From positions 1 through 45,450 of the forward strand of contig NZ_JTEV01000023.1 of the NCBI RefSeq assembly GCF_000786105.1: 45,450 nt of DNA, in the 5' to 3' direction. Under the pieces are notes generated by a model. It searched no databases. It saw only the letters and a program-made list of their open reading frames with translations, and was not told where the DNA came from. Positions 1 through 7,946 of this stretch are shown here, piece after piece (positions within the stretch are counted from its first letter, which is position 1; the number at the start of each line of letters is the position of its first letter). The stretch is from Bdellovibrio sp. ArHS. Lineage in GTDB: Bacteria > Bdellovibrionota > Bdellovibrionia > Bdellovibrionales > Bdellovibrionaceae. A program made the position numbers and the translations under genes.

Positions 1-62
1 ACCAAATCCCCCGCGCTACAACCAGACTCCTGGATCAGTTTCAAGATGTCAGGGGCTTTTCA

Positions 63-1145
63 TCAGCGGTATTTTTCGAAATAAGTGTTGAAGGCGCCTT
101 GGCGATTTTTAAGTTGGCCTGACAGCTCGTTGATAAAACGAGCATAGCCTTCAAATTCTTTGGCGTCTTCCTGTTGCAGGATATAGGCAGCAACAGCCAA
201 GGTTTCCAACGTCTCTGTGCGACGTGCTTCAATTGCGCCGACCTCAACCACGGATGTTGTCGGCTCAACCGAAAACTTCACGCGCACGCCAAAGTGATCG
301 GACCAGGGTTTTCGTGGTGTGCCTCGCATATTCACTTCACCTTCAAGCGCCTTTAAAGTCGTGCCTGAACTGCCCACATTCGAAAAGAATATATAATCGA
401 AGGTGTGGTCACTCAACATCCAACCTAAAGGGTTGCCTGTGCAGTAGGTACAAAAAGATTCGGGGTATGCGCCACCGAACGAGTCTTCCATGGCATCGTG
501 AGCTCCCAAAGTCAGCATAAGCAACTTTCTTTCCACGCTGTCGAGATCAGCATTGAAGTCACCGGATAAAATCAATTTTTCATCTTGGTGAGCTAAGCGC
601 CAACGCAAAATATCCAAAATCTGCGTCAAACGAACCGCGGAAGATGTTGGGTGAAGATGTGTGTTTAAGAAAAGGAAATCTTCGTCAATGCCGAAAAAAC
701 CGGCCCGCACGACGTGATATGCCTTCTTCACATTGAAAGCGACACGTACTGAATCTAAAACGCCGCCTTCATTATTCACCTGGAAGTCTTCGGTGTGACT
801 GCCTTTGATATCTGTCATAAATAAAGACATTAAACCGATTCGGGCCTTCTTGTTTGGCGCACTGATGGCGTACTGATGCTTCAAGTTTCTTTCGATCTGC
901 TCGATATGCCCTTCATTCCACACTTCCTGCAAATGAACCACCTCACACTTAGGCATGCCTTGTAAAAAACCAGTCATTCGTTCTGTGCGTTCTGCCACTT
1001 TCGAAGCATAGATCGGACCATACGCATTGAAGTTTTGCAGACAAAATTTGGGAGGACTGGGATCCGCCGAAAAATACATTTCGGCTTGCGCACTCTGCGC
1101 ACCTAGCAAAAGAAGACCCACGGCTAACATTCTTGAAAGAGTCAT
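63..1145 (-). CDS. Secreted endonuclease/exonuclease/phosphatase (EEP) family protein
   Basis: The protein has about 360 residues. An N-terminal signal peptide ends near AQSAQA, so it is probably exported. The EEP motif set is complete and in order: a QE pair in HLQEVW, NTHLHP, SGDFNAD (catalytic Asp and Asn), FDYIFF and a C-terminal SDHFGV. Family members are Mg-dependent phosphodiesterases that cut DNA, sphingomyelin or phosphoinositides; the sequence alone does not say which. Secretion and the layout resemble bacterial neutral sphingomyelinase-like proteins, so a lipid or nucleic acid substrate outside the cytoplasm is plausible. The ATG at 1145 is preferred over a GTG one codon upstream because a GAGG ribosome site lies 5 nt before it. 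The gene appears monocistronic. Confidence 0.85.
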   Translation of the reverse strand: MTLSRMLAVGLLLLGAQSAQAEMYFSADPSPPKFCLQNFNAYGPIYASKVAERTERMTGFLQGMPKCEVVHLQEVWNEGHIEQIERNLKHQYAISAPNKKARIGLMSLFMTDIKGSHTEDFQVNNEGGVLDSVRVAFNVKKAYHVVRAGFFGIDEDFLFLNTHLHPTSSAVRLTQILDILRWRLAHQDEKLILSGDFNADLDSVERKLLMLTLGAHDAMEDSFGGAYPESFCTYCTGNPLGWMLSDHTFDYIFFSNVGSSGTTLKALEGEVNMRGTPRKPWSDHFGVRVKFSVEPTTSVVEVGAIEARRTETLETLAVAAYILQQEDAKEFEGYARFINELSGQLKNRQGAFNTYFEKYR

Positions 1146-1389
1146 CACGTCCTCACCTTCAAAGTGGCTATGTCCCTCTTTTCAATTTCCATACAAAGCC
1201 GAGGACGTTTCTATTTGAGAACGGCTGTTTAACTTTGCGACAGGGTCGCATTCTGCGCGAGACAAGCCCGCCAGCCGAAGGGCTGATATAGGGTCCTGGA
1301 CACCTTGGACATCTTCTTTGCAAGAAAAAGCAATTTAAAAGAATATATAAAACATTGATTTTAATGGAATTTAGGTAATTTATATAGAA

Positions 1390-1449
1390 ATTATTATCTA
1401 CTATAAAATATTATAAACAATGATAATAATCCATTATAATATATCATTG
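1390..1449. promoter_or_regulatory. AT-rich promoter region with overlapping inverted repeats
   Basis: The 332-bp gap 1149-1481 holds no gene. Its right half (about 1320-1481) is very AT-rich, unlike the rest of the window. Two perfect inverted repeats are visible: ATTATTATC (1390-1398) with GATAATAAT (1422-1430), and CAATGATA (1418-1425) with TATCATTG (1442-1449). They lie 30-90 bp before the XRE gene and are candidate operators for autoregulation by that protein. A small hairpin, CAGCC-GAAG-GGCTG, sits at 1272-1285 in the left half. Confidence 0.45.
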
Positions 1450-1481
1450 ATAACCTTAATAATCTTGTTTAATATATAAAA

Positions 1482-1955
1482 ATGAAAACAAGCAAGGCCC
1501 TTATCAAAACTCAACGCAAAAGCCTCGATGAAAAAGCCAAAGCTTTCGCGAAGGCTCGCACTGTCATCATTCCCAAAGCGGGCTGGGTGCGCGCCATCCG
1601 TGAAGCTCTGGGAATGACAACGTCGCAGTTGGCGGAGCGCATGCAGATTCAGCAATCCGGTGTGACCATGCTTGAGCAGCGAGAAGTTGCGAAGACAGTA
1701 ACCTTGGAAACTCTGCAAAGAGCGGCTCGCGCCATGAATTGCGAACTGGTTTATGCGCTTGTGCCCAAGGAAAGCTTGGAAAAAACCGTGGATGATCAAG
1801 CTCAGAAAGCGGCACAACAACTGCTTCGTCGCACGACTCACACGATGGATCTGGAAATGCAATCCGTGGGCGCCAGCGAAACCCAGCTTCACGAAAAAGA
1901 ATTGGCCATGGACATTAAAAGCAAAATGGATCGCCGTCTGTGGAGTTCACGATGA
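1482..1955 (+). CDS. XRE-family HTH protein, mobile mystery protein A type
   Basis: This is a 157-residue DNA-binding protein. A helix-turn-helix spans roughly residues 35-70 (LGMTTSQLAERM, then QQSGVTMLEQRE), followed by an ETLQRAARAMNCELVYALVP segment typical of this family. It overlaps the following Fic gene by 4 bp (ATGA). This A-B arrangement is the 'mobile mystery' pair seen in genomic islands and mobile regions of many bacteria. No ribosome site precedes the ATG, and the upstream 150 bp is strongly AT-rich with palindromes. The likely role is repression of its own operon and possibly neutralisation of the Fic partner; that role is inferred. Confidence 0.8.
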   Translation: MKTSKALIKTQRKSLDEKAKAFAKARTVIIPKAGWVRAIREALGMTTSQLAERMQIQQSGVTMLEQREVAKTVTLETLQRAARAMNCELVYALVPKESLEKTVDDQAQKAAQQLLRRTTHTMDLEMQSVGASETQLHEKELAMDIKSKMDRRLWSSR

Positions 1956-2554
1956 GTGACTTTAAATTGGAATATCCGCCAGGAGCAACGCCCCTCAACC
2001 CGAACGAGATTGCGGGGCTTAAGTTAAGCTATATTTCAACTCAGCGTGAACTCAACGCCGCAGAACAAGACAATATTTTGCGAGGGGAAAAATGGGCTTT
2101 TGCCAAAAAAAGAAAAGACTTTTTATCTGAAAGATTCATGCGCGATTTGCACAAGCAGATGTTCGGCCATGTCTGGCGCTGGGCGGGAACCTATCGCAAC
2201 TCTGATAAATCCATTGGCACAGCCTGGTATCAGATTCCTGCGGAAATGAATAAGCTGATCAACGATGTGCGGTACTGGATCACTTATGAAACTTATCCGT
2301 TGGATGAAATCGCCGCGCGCTTTCATCACCGCCTGGTATGGATTCACCCCTTCCCTAATGGCAACGGCCGCTGGGCTCGGACGATGGCCGACACGCTGCT
2401 TTTTAATTTAGATAAGGAACGCTTCTCTTGGGGAGCCAAAGCCAACACAGGCACATTGGGAGAACACAGCGAAACACGTTCTCGCTACATCCGCTCTTTA
2501 CAATTGGCCGACACCAAGAAATACGGCGAACTGCTGGAATTTGTACGCTCTTAA
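1952..2554 (+). CDS. Fic-domain protein, mobile mystery protein B type
   Basis: This is a 200-residue Fic/DOC protein. The Fic active-site loop HPFPNGNGRWAR is intact, with catalytic His near residue 132. The usual acidic residue in HxFx(D/E)GNGR is Asn here, which I recall as common in the mobile mystery B family. Fic enzymes transfer AMP or other nucleotide parts to hydroxyl side chains, and some are toxins. The N-terminal part has no obvious inhibitory (S/T)xxxE(G/N) helix, so control may come from the paired XRE protein. The ATG at 1952 overlaps the upstream stop and has GGAG 7 nt before it; an in-frame ATG at 1940 is less likely. Its stop overlaps the stop of the opposing gene by 4 bp. 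Confidence 0.85.
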   Translation: MSDFKLEYPPGATPLNPNEIAGLKLSYISTQRELNAAEQDNILRGEKWAFAKKRKDFLSERFMRDLHKQMFGHVWRWAGTYRNSDKSIGTAWYQIPAEMNKLINDVRYWITYETYPLDEIAARFHHRLVWIHPFPNGNGRWARTMADTLLFNLDKERFSWGAKANTGTLGEHSETRSRYIRSLQLADTKKYGELLEFVRS

Positions 2555-3198
2555 GGAAGGATCAGGCTGTAACCTGATGTTAGATAATCAATTTTTATCT
2601 GCTGCAGACGACTTGCCGAGGCCAAGGTCACACCCACCCAGGACCGGGCCTCTTCCAGGAAAGACTCTGAGTTCTTCGCGGCAGCCGTCTTTAATAATTT
2701 AAAACCTTCGTGCCGATAGTCATCTAGATTAACTCCGTCCCGACTGTCGTGTTCCCAAAGAAAACAGACTTTCAAAAGTTCAAATCTATTTCCAACCGGC
2801 AAAGATTCAAGATAGTGCTCATAGGTAAACTGGGTTTGCAACAGGGTTTGGGTTGCCTTCCAGGAAAAGCCCCAGTGACGCTCTTCTCGAAATGAAAGAC
2901 TTTGCAAAACAGCCTTTTCGGCGTGCGCCCGTTGACTTAAAAAATCACGGGCTTCTTCAAGCACTGTGGACCAAACCGGATTTAATACTTCCGTTTCGGC
3001 GACCCACACTTTTGCTTCCAAATGAGCTTTAAGTTCAAGCAACCATTGATCTACTGAGACGAGATTGACCGACATTCCCGAAAGAGGATTTATCGGCGCA
3101 TAAAAACCCGCAGACACATAAAACAAGAAACCCCGTCGCGTCGACAGGGCTCCTTCAAGGACTATATTAAGAGACGTTTCACGAACAAAACTAAGCAT
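2551..3198 (-). CDS. Hypothetical protein coupled to the SurA_N-like gene
   Basis: I do not recognise this 215-residue protein. It has no signal peptide, transmembrane segment or obvious metal motif. The stretch YAPINPLSGMSVNL followed by a long amphipathic helix faintly recalls the 6-pyruvoyl-tetrahydropterin synthase fold (tGMvvdf then helix), but the family's zinc histidines are not evident, so this is only a suggestion. Its ATG overlaps the upstream stop as TAATG, which indicates translational coupling and joint expression with the chaperone-like gene. Upstream in-frame starts would lie inside that gene and are rejected. Confidence 0.7.
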   Translation of the reverse strand: MLSFVRETSLNIVLEGALSTRRGFLFYVSAGFYAPINPLSGMSVNLVSVDQWLLELKAHLEAKVWVAETEVLNPVWSTVLEEARDFLSQRAHAEKAVLQSLSFREERHWGFSWKATQTLLQTQFTYEHYLESLPVGNRFELLKVCFLWEHDSRDGVNLDDYRHEGFKLLKTAAAKNSESFLEEARSWVGVTLASASRLQQIKIDYLTSGYSLILP

Positions 3199-4235
3199 TA
3201 GTTCAGTTGCAATGCTTGCGTGTTCATCGTGACATGTGACTTCGCGCGGAACTGATTGACCCACGCTTCAAACATTCCATCACCACGACGCTTTTGCAGC
3301 ATTTCTGGAGCCATCGGCTCAAGAGCGGATACTTGTTCCACTTTCGTTTCTTTGAGCTTCAATACATACTTGGCATTTCCGTCACGAACCAGGCGCTTCA
3401 ACAACGGCTCTGTCTTCGTCAGTTCGAAAATAGCTTCAGTTGCGACACCGCTAGTTATTTTCGGGAAATTCTCGGCATTCAGCTCAACAAATCCCGTCTC
3501 TTCCCAATTTGCATTCAAGGCTTTCAATTGTACATTCACGGCCGCTTCATCACCTTTTGCCAAGGCTTCATCCAAAGCCTTCACCGCAGCTTCGGCCTTT
3601 TCTTTGGTCATCGCCTTTGTCGCCGCCTCGGAATCTACTTTTGCAAATAGGATGTTGATCTTTTGGGATTTCAATTCTTTGATTTTTTGAATCTCAACAG
3701 CTGTGGGCTTAGACACCAACTCAAACATCTGACGCGTTCGCACATTCGCAATGTCTTTACGAACTTTATTTTCAAAGTCACCCGGTGAAGAACGAGTCGA
3801 CTCTAGATAGCGGCTATAGAATTCTCGCTGAAACTGACCGTTTTGTTGGAAGAAAGGAATGTCCTTCACAATGAAGTTAGCCACTTCCGCGTCTGTCGTA
3901 AGAATGCCGTTTTTCTGAGCAGCCTGGGATACCAATTCCATGCGAACCAGATTTTCCAAGGCCTGCTGGCGAAGCAGTTGACGCTGAGAGCTAAAGTCCA
4001 TCTGACTGCCGAAGAGGTTTTGATAGTATTGTTGAATGCGATTTTCCTCTTGTTGGAAGTCCGCGACCGAAATCAGGCTGTTGTTCACGCGCGCTACGGA
4101 ACCAACCCCCGCACCCAAGCGACCTGGCAAACCGAAAAATACGAATACCAGAATGATCGCGCCGAAGAGAACGATAGCGGTCACACTCTTCGCAGAGAGT
4201 TGTCTCTTCATTTTATCAGCCATATTTTCGCTCAT
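3198..4235 (-). CDS. Membrane-anchored SurA_N/PpiD-like periplasmic chaperone without PPIase domain
   Basis: The protein has about 345 residues. A short basic cytoplasmic start precedes one transmembrane segment (residues ~17-38, VTAIVLFGAIILVFVFFG). The periplasmic part opens with VARVNNSLISVADFQQE and a helical region LLRQQALENLVRMELVSQAA, the SurA_N/PpiD chaperone fold. PpiD normally runs to about 620 residues with a parvulin rotamase domain. Here that domain is missing and the remainder is an Ala/Lys/Glu-rich stretch ending in MFEAWVNQFRAK. The protein probably helps exported proteins fold or leave the translocon. The start at 4235 follows AAGGAAGGA. It is transcribed divergently from mreC. 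Confidence 0.75.
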   Translation of the reverse strand: MSENMADKMKRQLSAKSVTAIVLFGAIILVFVFFGLPGRLGAGVGSVARVNNSLISVADFQQEENRIQQYYQNLFGSQMDFSSQRQLLRQQALENLVRMELVSQAAQKNGILTTDAEVANFIVKDIPFFQQNGQFQREFYSRYLESTRSSPGDFENKVRKDIANVRTRQMFELVSKPTAVEIQKIKELKSQKINILFAKVDSEAATKAMTKEKAEAAVKALDEALAKGDEAAVNVQLKALNANWEETGFVELNAENFPKITSGVATEAIFELTKTEPLLKRLVRDGNAKYVLKLKETKVEQVSALEPMAPEMLQKRRGDGMFEAWVNQFRAKSHVTMNTQALQLN

Positions 4236-4334
4236 AATTTTATCCTTCCTTAAACAAGCTCTTCCAAGAGCGGTTCCATTACCTAACGAAATTCGCATTT
4301 TTTCAAGGGGAAATTGTTGAAATAATTGGTTCTT

Positions 4335-4363
4335 TTGACTAGCGTTTGAGTATTACATACACA
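4335..4363 (+). promoter_or_regulatory. Possible promoter for the mre/rod operon
   Basis: A TTGACT -35-like element (4335-4340) is followed after 17 bp by a weak TACACA -10-like element (4358-4363), just upstream of the mreC ribosome site. The -10 match is poor, so this is tentative. Confidence 0.3.
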
Positions 4364-4379
4364 GCATAGAGGGGAACCT

Positions 4380-5423
4380 TTGAACTTTTTCAACTTTGAT
4401 CTCAAGAAACTTGTGATGATCGGGATCGTTTTGGCCTTGCCATTGATCTCTATCAACATGCAGCAAAGACCTCAGGAATCAAACTGGCTTTCGAAACCTT
4501 TTACGATGTTGGCTAGCGCCGTGTCGGAAACTTTTTATGGCTTCAGTCATGGCGTGACAGATACCACCGCCCTGTATGTCAATCTTATCAATATCAAAAA
4601 GCACAGCGAAGATTTGCAAAGCACGAACAACGAGCTGCAAGCGCGCTTAGAAAAAATGAACGAGTTGCTTCTTGAAAACGATCGCCTGCGCGGATTGTTG
4701 ACATTCAAAGAGCAGACGAAAATGAACTTGATGGCCGCCCAAGTGATTGGCCGCGATCTGGTCATTGACCACAACACCATCACGATCAATAAAGGTCTGA
4801 ATGACGGACTGAAATCAGGCCAAGCTGTTATCACGACTGGCGGGGTTCTAGGTTACATCTTTAAACCCGAACCTTTCACTTCCCATGTCATGCTGATCAC
4901 CGATCGTTATGCCGTGGTCGATGGTCTTATTCAAAGAACCCGCGCTCGTGGTATTGTCGAAGGTAAAAGTCAGTACGCAAGCACGCTGCAACTGAAGTAC
5001 GTGGAACGCACTGAAGACGTGCAAGAAGGCGACATGGTTGTCACCGGGGGCTTGGACAATATCTTCCCTAAAGGTTTTCCTGTGGCCGTCGTCGAATCAG
5101 TGGAAAAGAAAACTTTCAGCGTCAGTTTGAAAGTTGATTTGCGCCCCGTCGTAGATCCATACAAAGTGGAAGAGGTTTTCGTCGTTCTTTCCGCGGCAGC
5201 GGAAGATTTCGGCGACAAATACGCCCCGCAAGCGGCCACCGACACCGTTTCAGAAGATGGCAAGCCGGCAGCAGCAACACCGACCGCCGCTTCTACCGTC
5301 AATCCGACGGCAACGCCCAAACCAGCGCCCACGGCGACGCCCGCGGTAAAACCTGCAGCAACCCCTGCGGCAAAACCTTCTGCGCCACAAACTCCGAAAA
5401 AACCTGAGGAGAAACCACAGTGA
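4380..5423 (+). CDS. mreC: Rod shape-determining protein MreC
   Basis: MreC, 347 residues, is a periplasmic scaffold of the elongasome that activates PBP2-RodA cell-wall synthesis. A membrane anchor lies at residues ~10-27, a coiled coil at ~60-105 (HSEDLQSTNNELQARLEKMNE...), and the two beta-barrel domains at ~110-275 contain DGLKSGQAVITTGGVLGYI and VQEGDMVVTGGLD. The last ~70 residues are an Ala/Pro/Thr/Lys low-complexity tail not usual in MreC. The start is TTG, preceded by AGGGGA. The stop overlaps the mreD GTG start by 4 bp. No mreB lies upstream; the neighbour there is a divergent chaperone-like gene. Confidence 0.95.
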   Translation: MNFFNFDLKKLVMIGIVLALPLISINMQQRPQESNWLSKPFTMLASAVSETFYGFSHGVTDTTALYVNLINIKKHSEDLQSTNNELQARLEKMNELLLENDRLRGLLTFKEQTKMNLMAAQVIGRDLVIDHNTITINKGLNDGLKSGQAVITTGGVLGYIFKPEPFTSHVMLITDRYAVVDGLIQRTRARGIVEGKSQYASTLQLKYVERTEDVQEGDMVVTGGLDNIFPKGFPVAVVESVEKKTFSVSLKVDLRPVVDPYKVEEVFVVLSAAAEDFGDKYAPQAATDTVSEDGKPAAATPTAASTVNPTATPKPAPTATPAVKPAATPAAKPSAPQTPKKPEEKPQ

Positions 5424-5956
5424 AGATCCGCTGGAATGCTATTCTGAATTTTCTCGTATTGTTTGCGGTTTTGATTTTGGTAGCAGGCTTACAGACAACT
5501 TTTTGGTTCCAACTTTTCGGGAATGTCCCTTCGCCCCTACTTTGGTTGAATCTGATTGTTTATGTGATCCTTTATCGCAAACAGTTTCCGGCGATCCTGA
5601 CGGTTTACGCCATGGGCTTCATTTTGCTGTCGTTTACAGCGATGCCTTTGAAAATGATGTGGATTAGTTTATTGATCCTCTTCACTTTAGTCTATGCGAT
5701 CAAAACACGCGTCTTTTGGAGCGGCTCAGGATATTATACAATCATGTGTGGATTCTCGGCCGTGGCCTATCACCTGATTTATTTCTTTTCTTCTATGGTG
5801 TTAGAAAAAAATCCCGCGAGTTTTGAAATTGTCGATCGCTTGGTACAAATCGTTCTTACTCCTTCATTTGCCTTCCCGATGTACTGGATCTTAGCAAAAA
5901 TCGACAAGATCACTCAGGATGAATTGATGCACGAGCCTGGGGGATTGGAGTTATGA
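5420..5956 (+). CDS. mreD: Rod shape-determining protein MreD
   Basis: This is a 178-residue integral membrane protein with about five hydrophobic helices, of normal size for MreD. It works with MreC and RodZ in the cell-elongation machinery. Identification rests on position between mreC and mrdA and on the hydrophobic profile, since MreD has few sequence motifs. It begins with GTG inside the mreC stop (GTGA) and ends with ATGA shared with mrdA, so the three proteins are translationally coupled and probably made in fixed proportion. Confidence 0.88.
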   Translation: MKIRWNAILNFLVLFAVLILVAGLQTTFWFQLFGNVPSPLLWLNLIVYVILYRKQFPAILTVYAMGFILLSFTAMPLKMMWISLLILFTLVYAIKTRVFWSGSGYYTIMCGFSAVAYHLIYFFSSMVLEKNPASFEIVDRLVQIVLTPSFAFPMYWILAKIDKITQDELMHEPGGLEL

Positions 5957-7944
5957 GTACTTACGTCAGCAATCCGGATGAGGCTAAGGAATACCAAAGC
6001 CGTTATAAAATCTTTTACATCGCGATCGCTTTTGCGCTCACCGTTTTTTCGATTCGTCTGTGGTATCTACAGGTGATTTCGGGGAATGAATTGCGTGAGT
6101 TCTCGGAAAAAAACCGGATCAAACAAAATAAGATCACGGCCCCGCGTGGATTGATGTTAGATCGCGACGGCAAAGTTCTCGTGGAGAATCTGCCTGGTTT
6201 TGAAGCCATCTTGTCTCCGCAATACATTGAGAACTTAGACGAACTGGCAAAAACAGTGGGTCCTGTACTAGGCATGGAACCGGACAAAGTGGTCTTAAAG
6301 GTCACCAAGAGCCGTCGCCAAAATGGCCCGTTTGCCCAGATCCGCCTGAAAGAGAACCTCAGTCGCGAAGAAGTTTTCAGATTGAAACGCATGCGCTTAG
6401 ATACGCCCGGACTTGAGATCCGCGAATCTATCGTTCGCTACTATCCGCTTAAAGATAATGGCGCTCAGCTTTTTGGCTACGTCGGTGAGATTTCCAAGCG
6501 ACAACTTCCCGTCCTGAACGAGCTTTACAAAGGCACCCTGTTGTTCGAACAAGGTGACATTATCGGAAAAAGCGGATTGGAAGAAACTCTGGAAAAAGAC
6601 ATTCGCGGCGCAGATGGCGTAAGCTTCATCCAAGTGGATGCCCACGGTCGTGAAACGGTGACTCAAACTCCGAATATCTATGGCGAGCAAATCAAAGACC
6701 TCACTCCCATTCATGGTAACAATGCGGTTTTAACCATTGACCGTGACATTCAGGAAGCCGCTTTCAAATCCTTTATGGCTTTGAATCGCATTGGCGCCGT
6801 GGTGGCGATGCGAACCAACGGCGAAATCTTAGCCTGGGTCAGCACACCGTCTTTTGATCCGAATGAGTTTTCAACAGGGATTTCCGCGCAGACGTGGTCA
6901 CGCTTGATCAACGATCCGTTCAAACCCCTCCGCAATAAAGTGATTCAGGATCATAACTCTCCGGGTTCGACCTTCAAACCTTTGGTGGCTGTGCCGGCTC
7001 TGCAGGAAAAAGTCATCACACCAACGACCATCGTCAGTGCTCCGGGCGTTTTCTATTTCGGCCGACGTCCTTACCATGACCACTTAAAAGGTGGTCACGG
7101 GAACATCACTGTTTATGAAGCATTGGAAAGATCTTCCAATGTGTTCTTCTATAAAATGGGTATCGCATTGGGCGTGGATAAGATGTACGACTACATCAGT
7201 CTACTGGGCATCGGCCAAAAAACCGGCATCGAGCTTTCTCGTGAGGTTTCTGGAACCATGCCTAATTCTGCCTGGAAGAAGGCCACTGTGGGTGAAGAAT
7301 GGCAACCCGGTGAAAATTTAAGTACTGCCATCGGTCAGGGTTTCGTCAACGTGACACCTCTTTCTATGGCCATTGCTTACAATGCCATCGGGACCGAAGG
7401 GAAAGTGGTCAAACCTTTCCTGGTCCGCAAGGTCATTGATCAGGACGGCAAGGTCTTGCGAGAAAACTTCCCGCAAGTCGTTCGTGATCTGCAGCAAACG
7501 CAAGCCAATGGCGTGCATATTTCACCAGAGACTTTCAAAGTCGTGAAGGAAGGCATGAGACGCGTTGCCAACGGCGATCGCGGAACTGCAAAACACTGGA
7601 AAGTTCCAGGCGTGCAGATGGCCGGCAAAACAGGGACAGCTCAGGTCATGGGTTTTTCTGCCGACCAGATCTATGCAAAGTGCGAAAGCCGTCCTATGCA
7701 TATGCGCCACCACGGTTGGTTCGTTGCTTTTGCCCCTGCAGACAATCCTGAGATCACCATCGCTGCTTTGGCGGAACATTCCTGCCACGGAAGCACAGGA
7801 GCCGCGCCGATCGTACGCGACATTGTCCAAGCCTATTTTGAAAAATACCATCCTGAGGTGATTGAAGCCGCACTCAAAGCCAAAGGGCTGAAGCGCGCTC
7901 AGGCTCCCACAGGCCCCATCCCTGAACCTGCAGAAGGAGAATAA
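5953..7944 (+). CDS. mrdA: Penicillin-binding protein 2, elongasome transpeptidase
   Basis: PBP2, 663 residues, cross-links peptidoglycan during lateral growth. One transmembrane anchor (residues ~22-42) is followed by the pedestal domain (NRIKQNKITAPRGLMLDRDG) and the transpeptidase domain. The SxxK motif is STFK, with catalytic Ser near residue 339 in SPGSTFKPL; the SxN motif is SSN in ERSSNVFFYKMG; and the KTG motif is in AGKTGTAQVMG. All three are intact. It overlaps mreD by 4 bp and is followed after 2 bp by rodA, its SEDS glycosyltransferase partner. The C-terminal tail is Ala/Pro-rich. Confidence 0.95.
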   Translation: MSTYVSNPDEAKEYQSRYKIFYIAIAFALTVFSIRLWYLQVISGNELREFSEKNRIKQNKITAPRGLMLDRDGKVLVENLPGFEAILSPQYIENLDELAKTVGPVLGMEPDKVVLKVTKSRRQNGPFAQIRLKENLSREEVFRLKRMRLDTPGLEIRESIVRYYPLKDNGAQLFGYVGEISKRQLPVLNELYKGTLLFEQGDIIGKSGLEETLEKDIRGADGVSFIQVDAHGRETVTQTPNIYGEQIKDLTPIHGNNAVLTIDRDIQEAAFKSFMALNRIGAVVAMRTNGEILAWVSTPSFDPNEFSTGISAQTWSRLINDPFKPLRNKVIQDHNSPGSTFKPLVAVPALQEKVITPTTIVSAPGVFYFGRRPYHDHLKGGHGNITVYEALERSSNVFFYKMGIALGVDKMYDYISLLGIGQKTGIELSREVSGTMPNSAWKKATVGEEWQPGENLSTAIGQGFVNVTPLSMAIAYNAIGTEGKVVKPFLVRKVIDQDGKVLRENFPQVVRDLQQTQANGVHISPETFKVVKEGMRRVANGDRGTAKHWKVPGVQMAGKTGTAQVMGFSADQIYAKCESRPMHMRHHGWFVAFAPADNPEITIAALAEHSCHGSTGAAPIVRDIVQAYFEKYHPEVIEAALKAKGLKRAQAPTGPIPEPAEGE

Positions 7945-7946
7945 GG

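Noticed and set aside
3199-3264. A longer start for the unknown gene at 2551-3198
   Set aside because: It would lie within the SurA_N-like coding region, while the TAATG overlap gives a natural coupled start.
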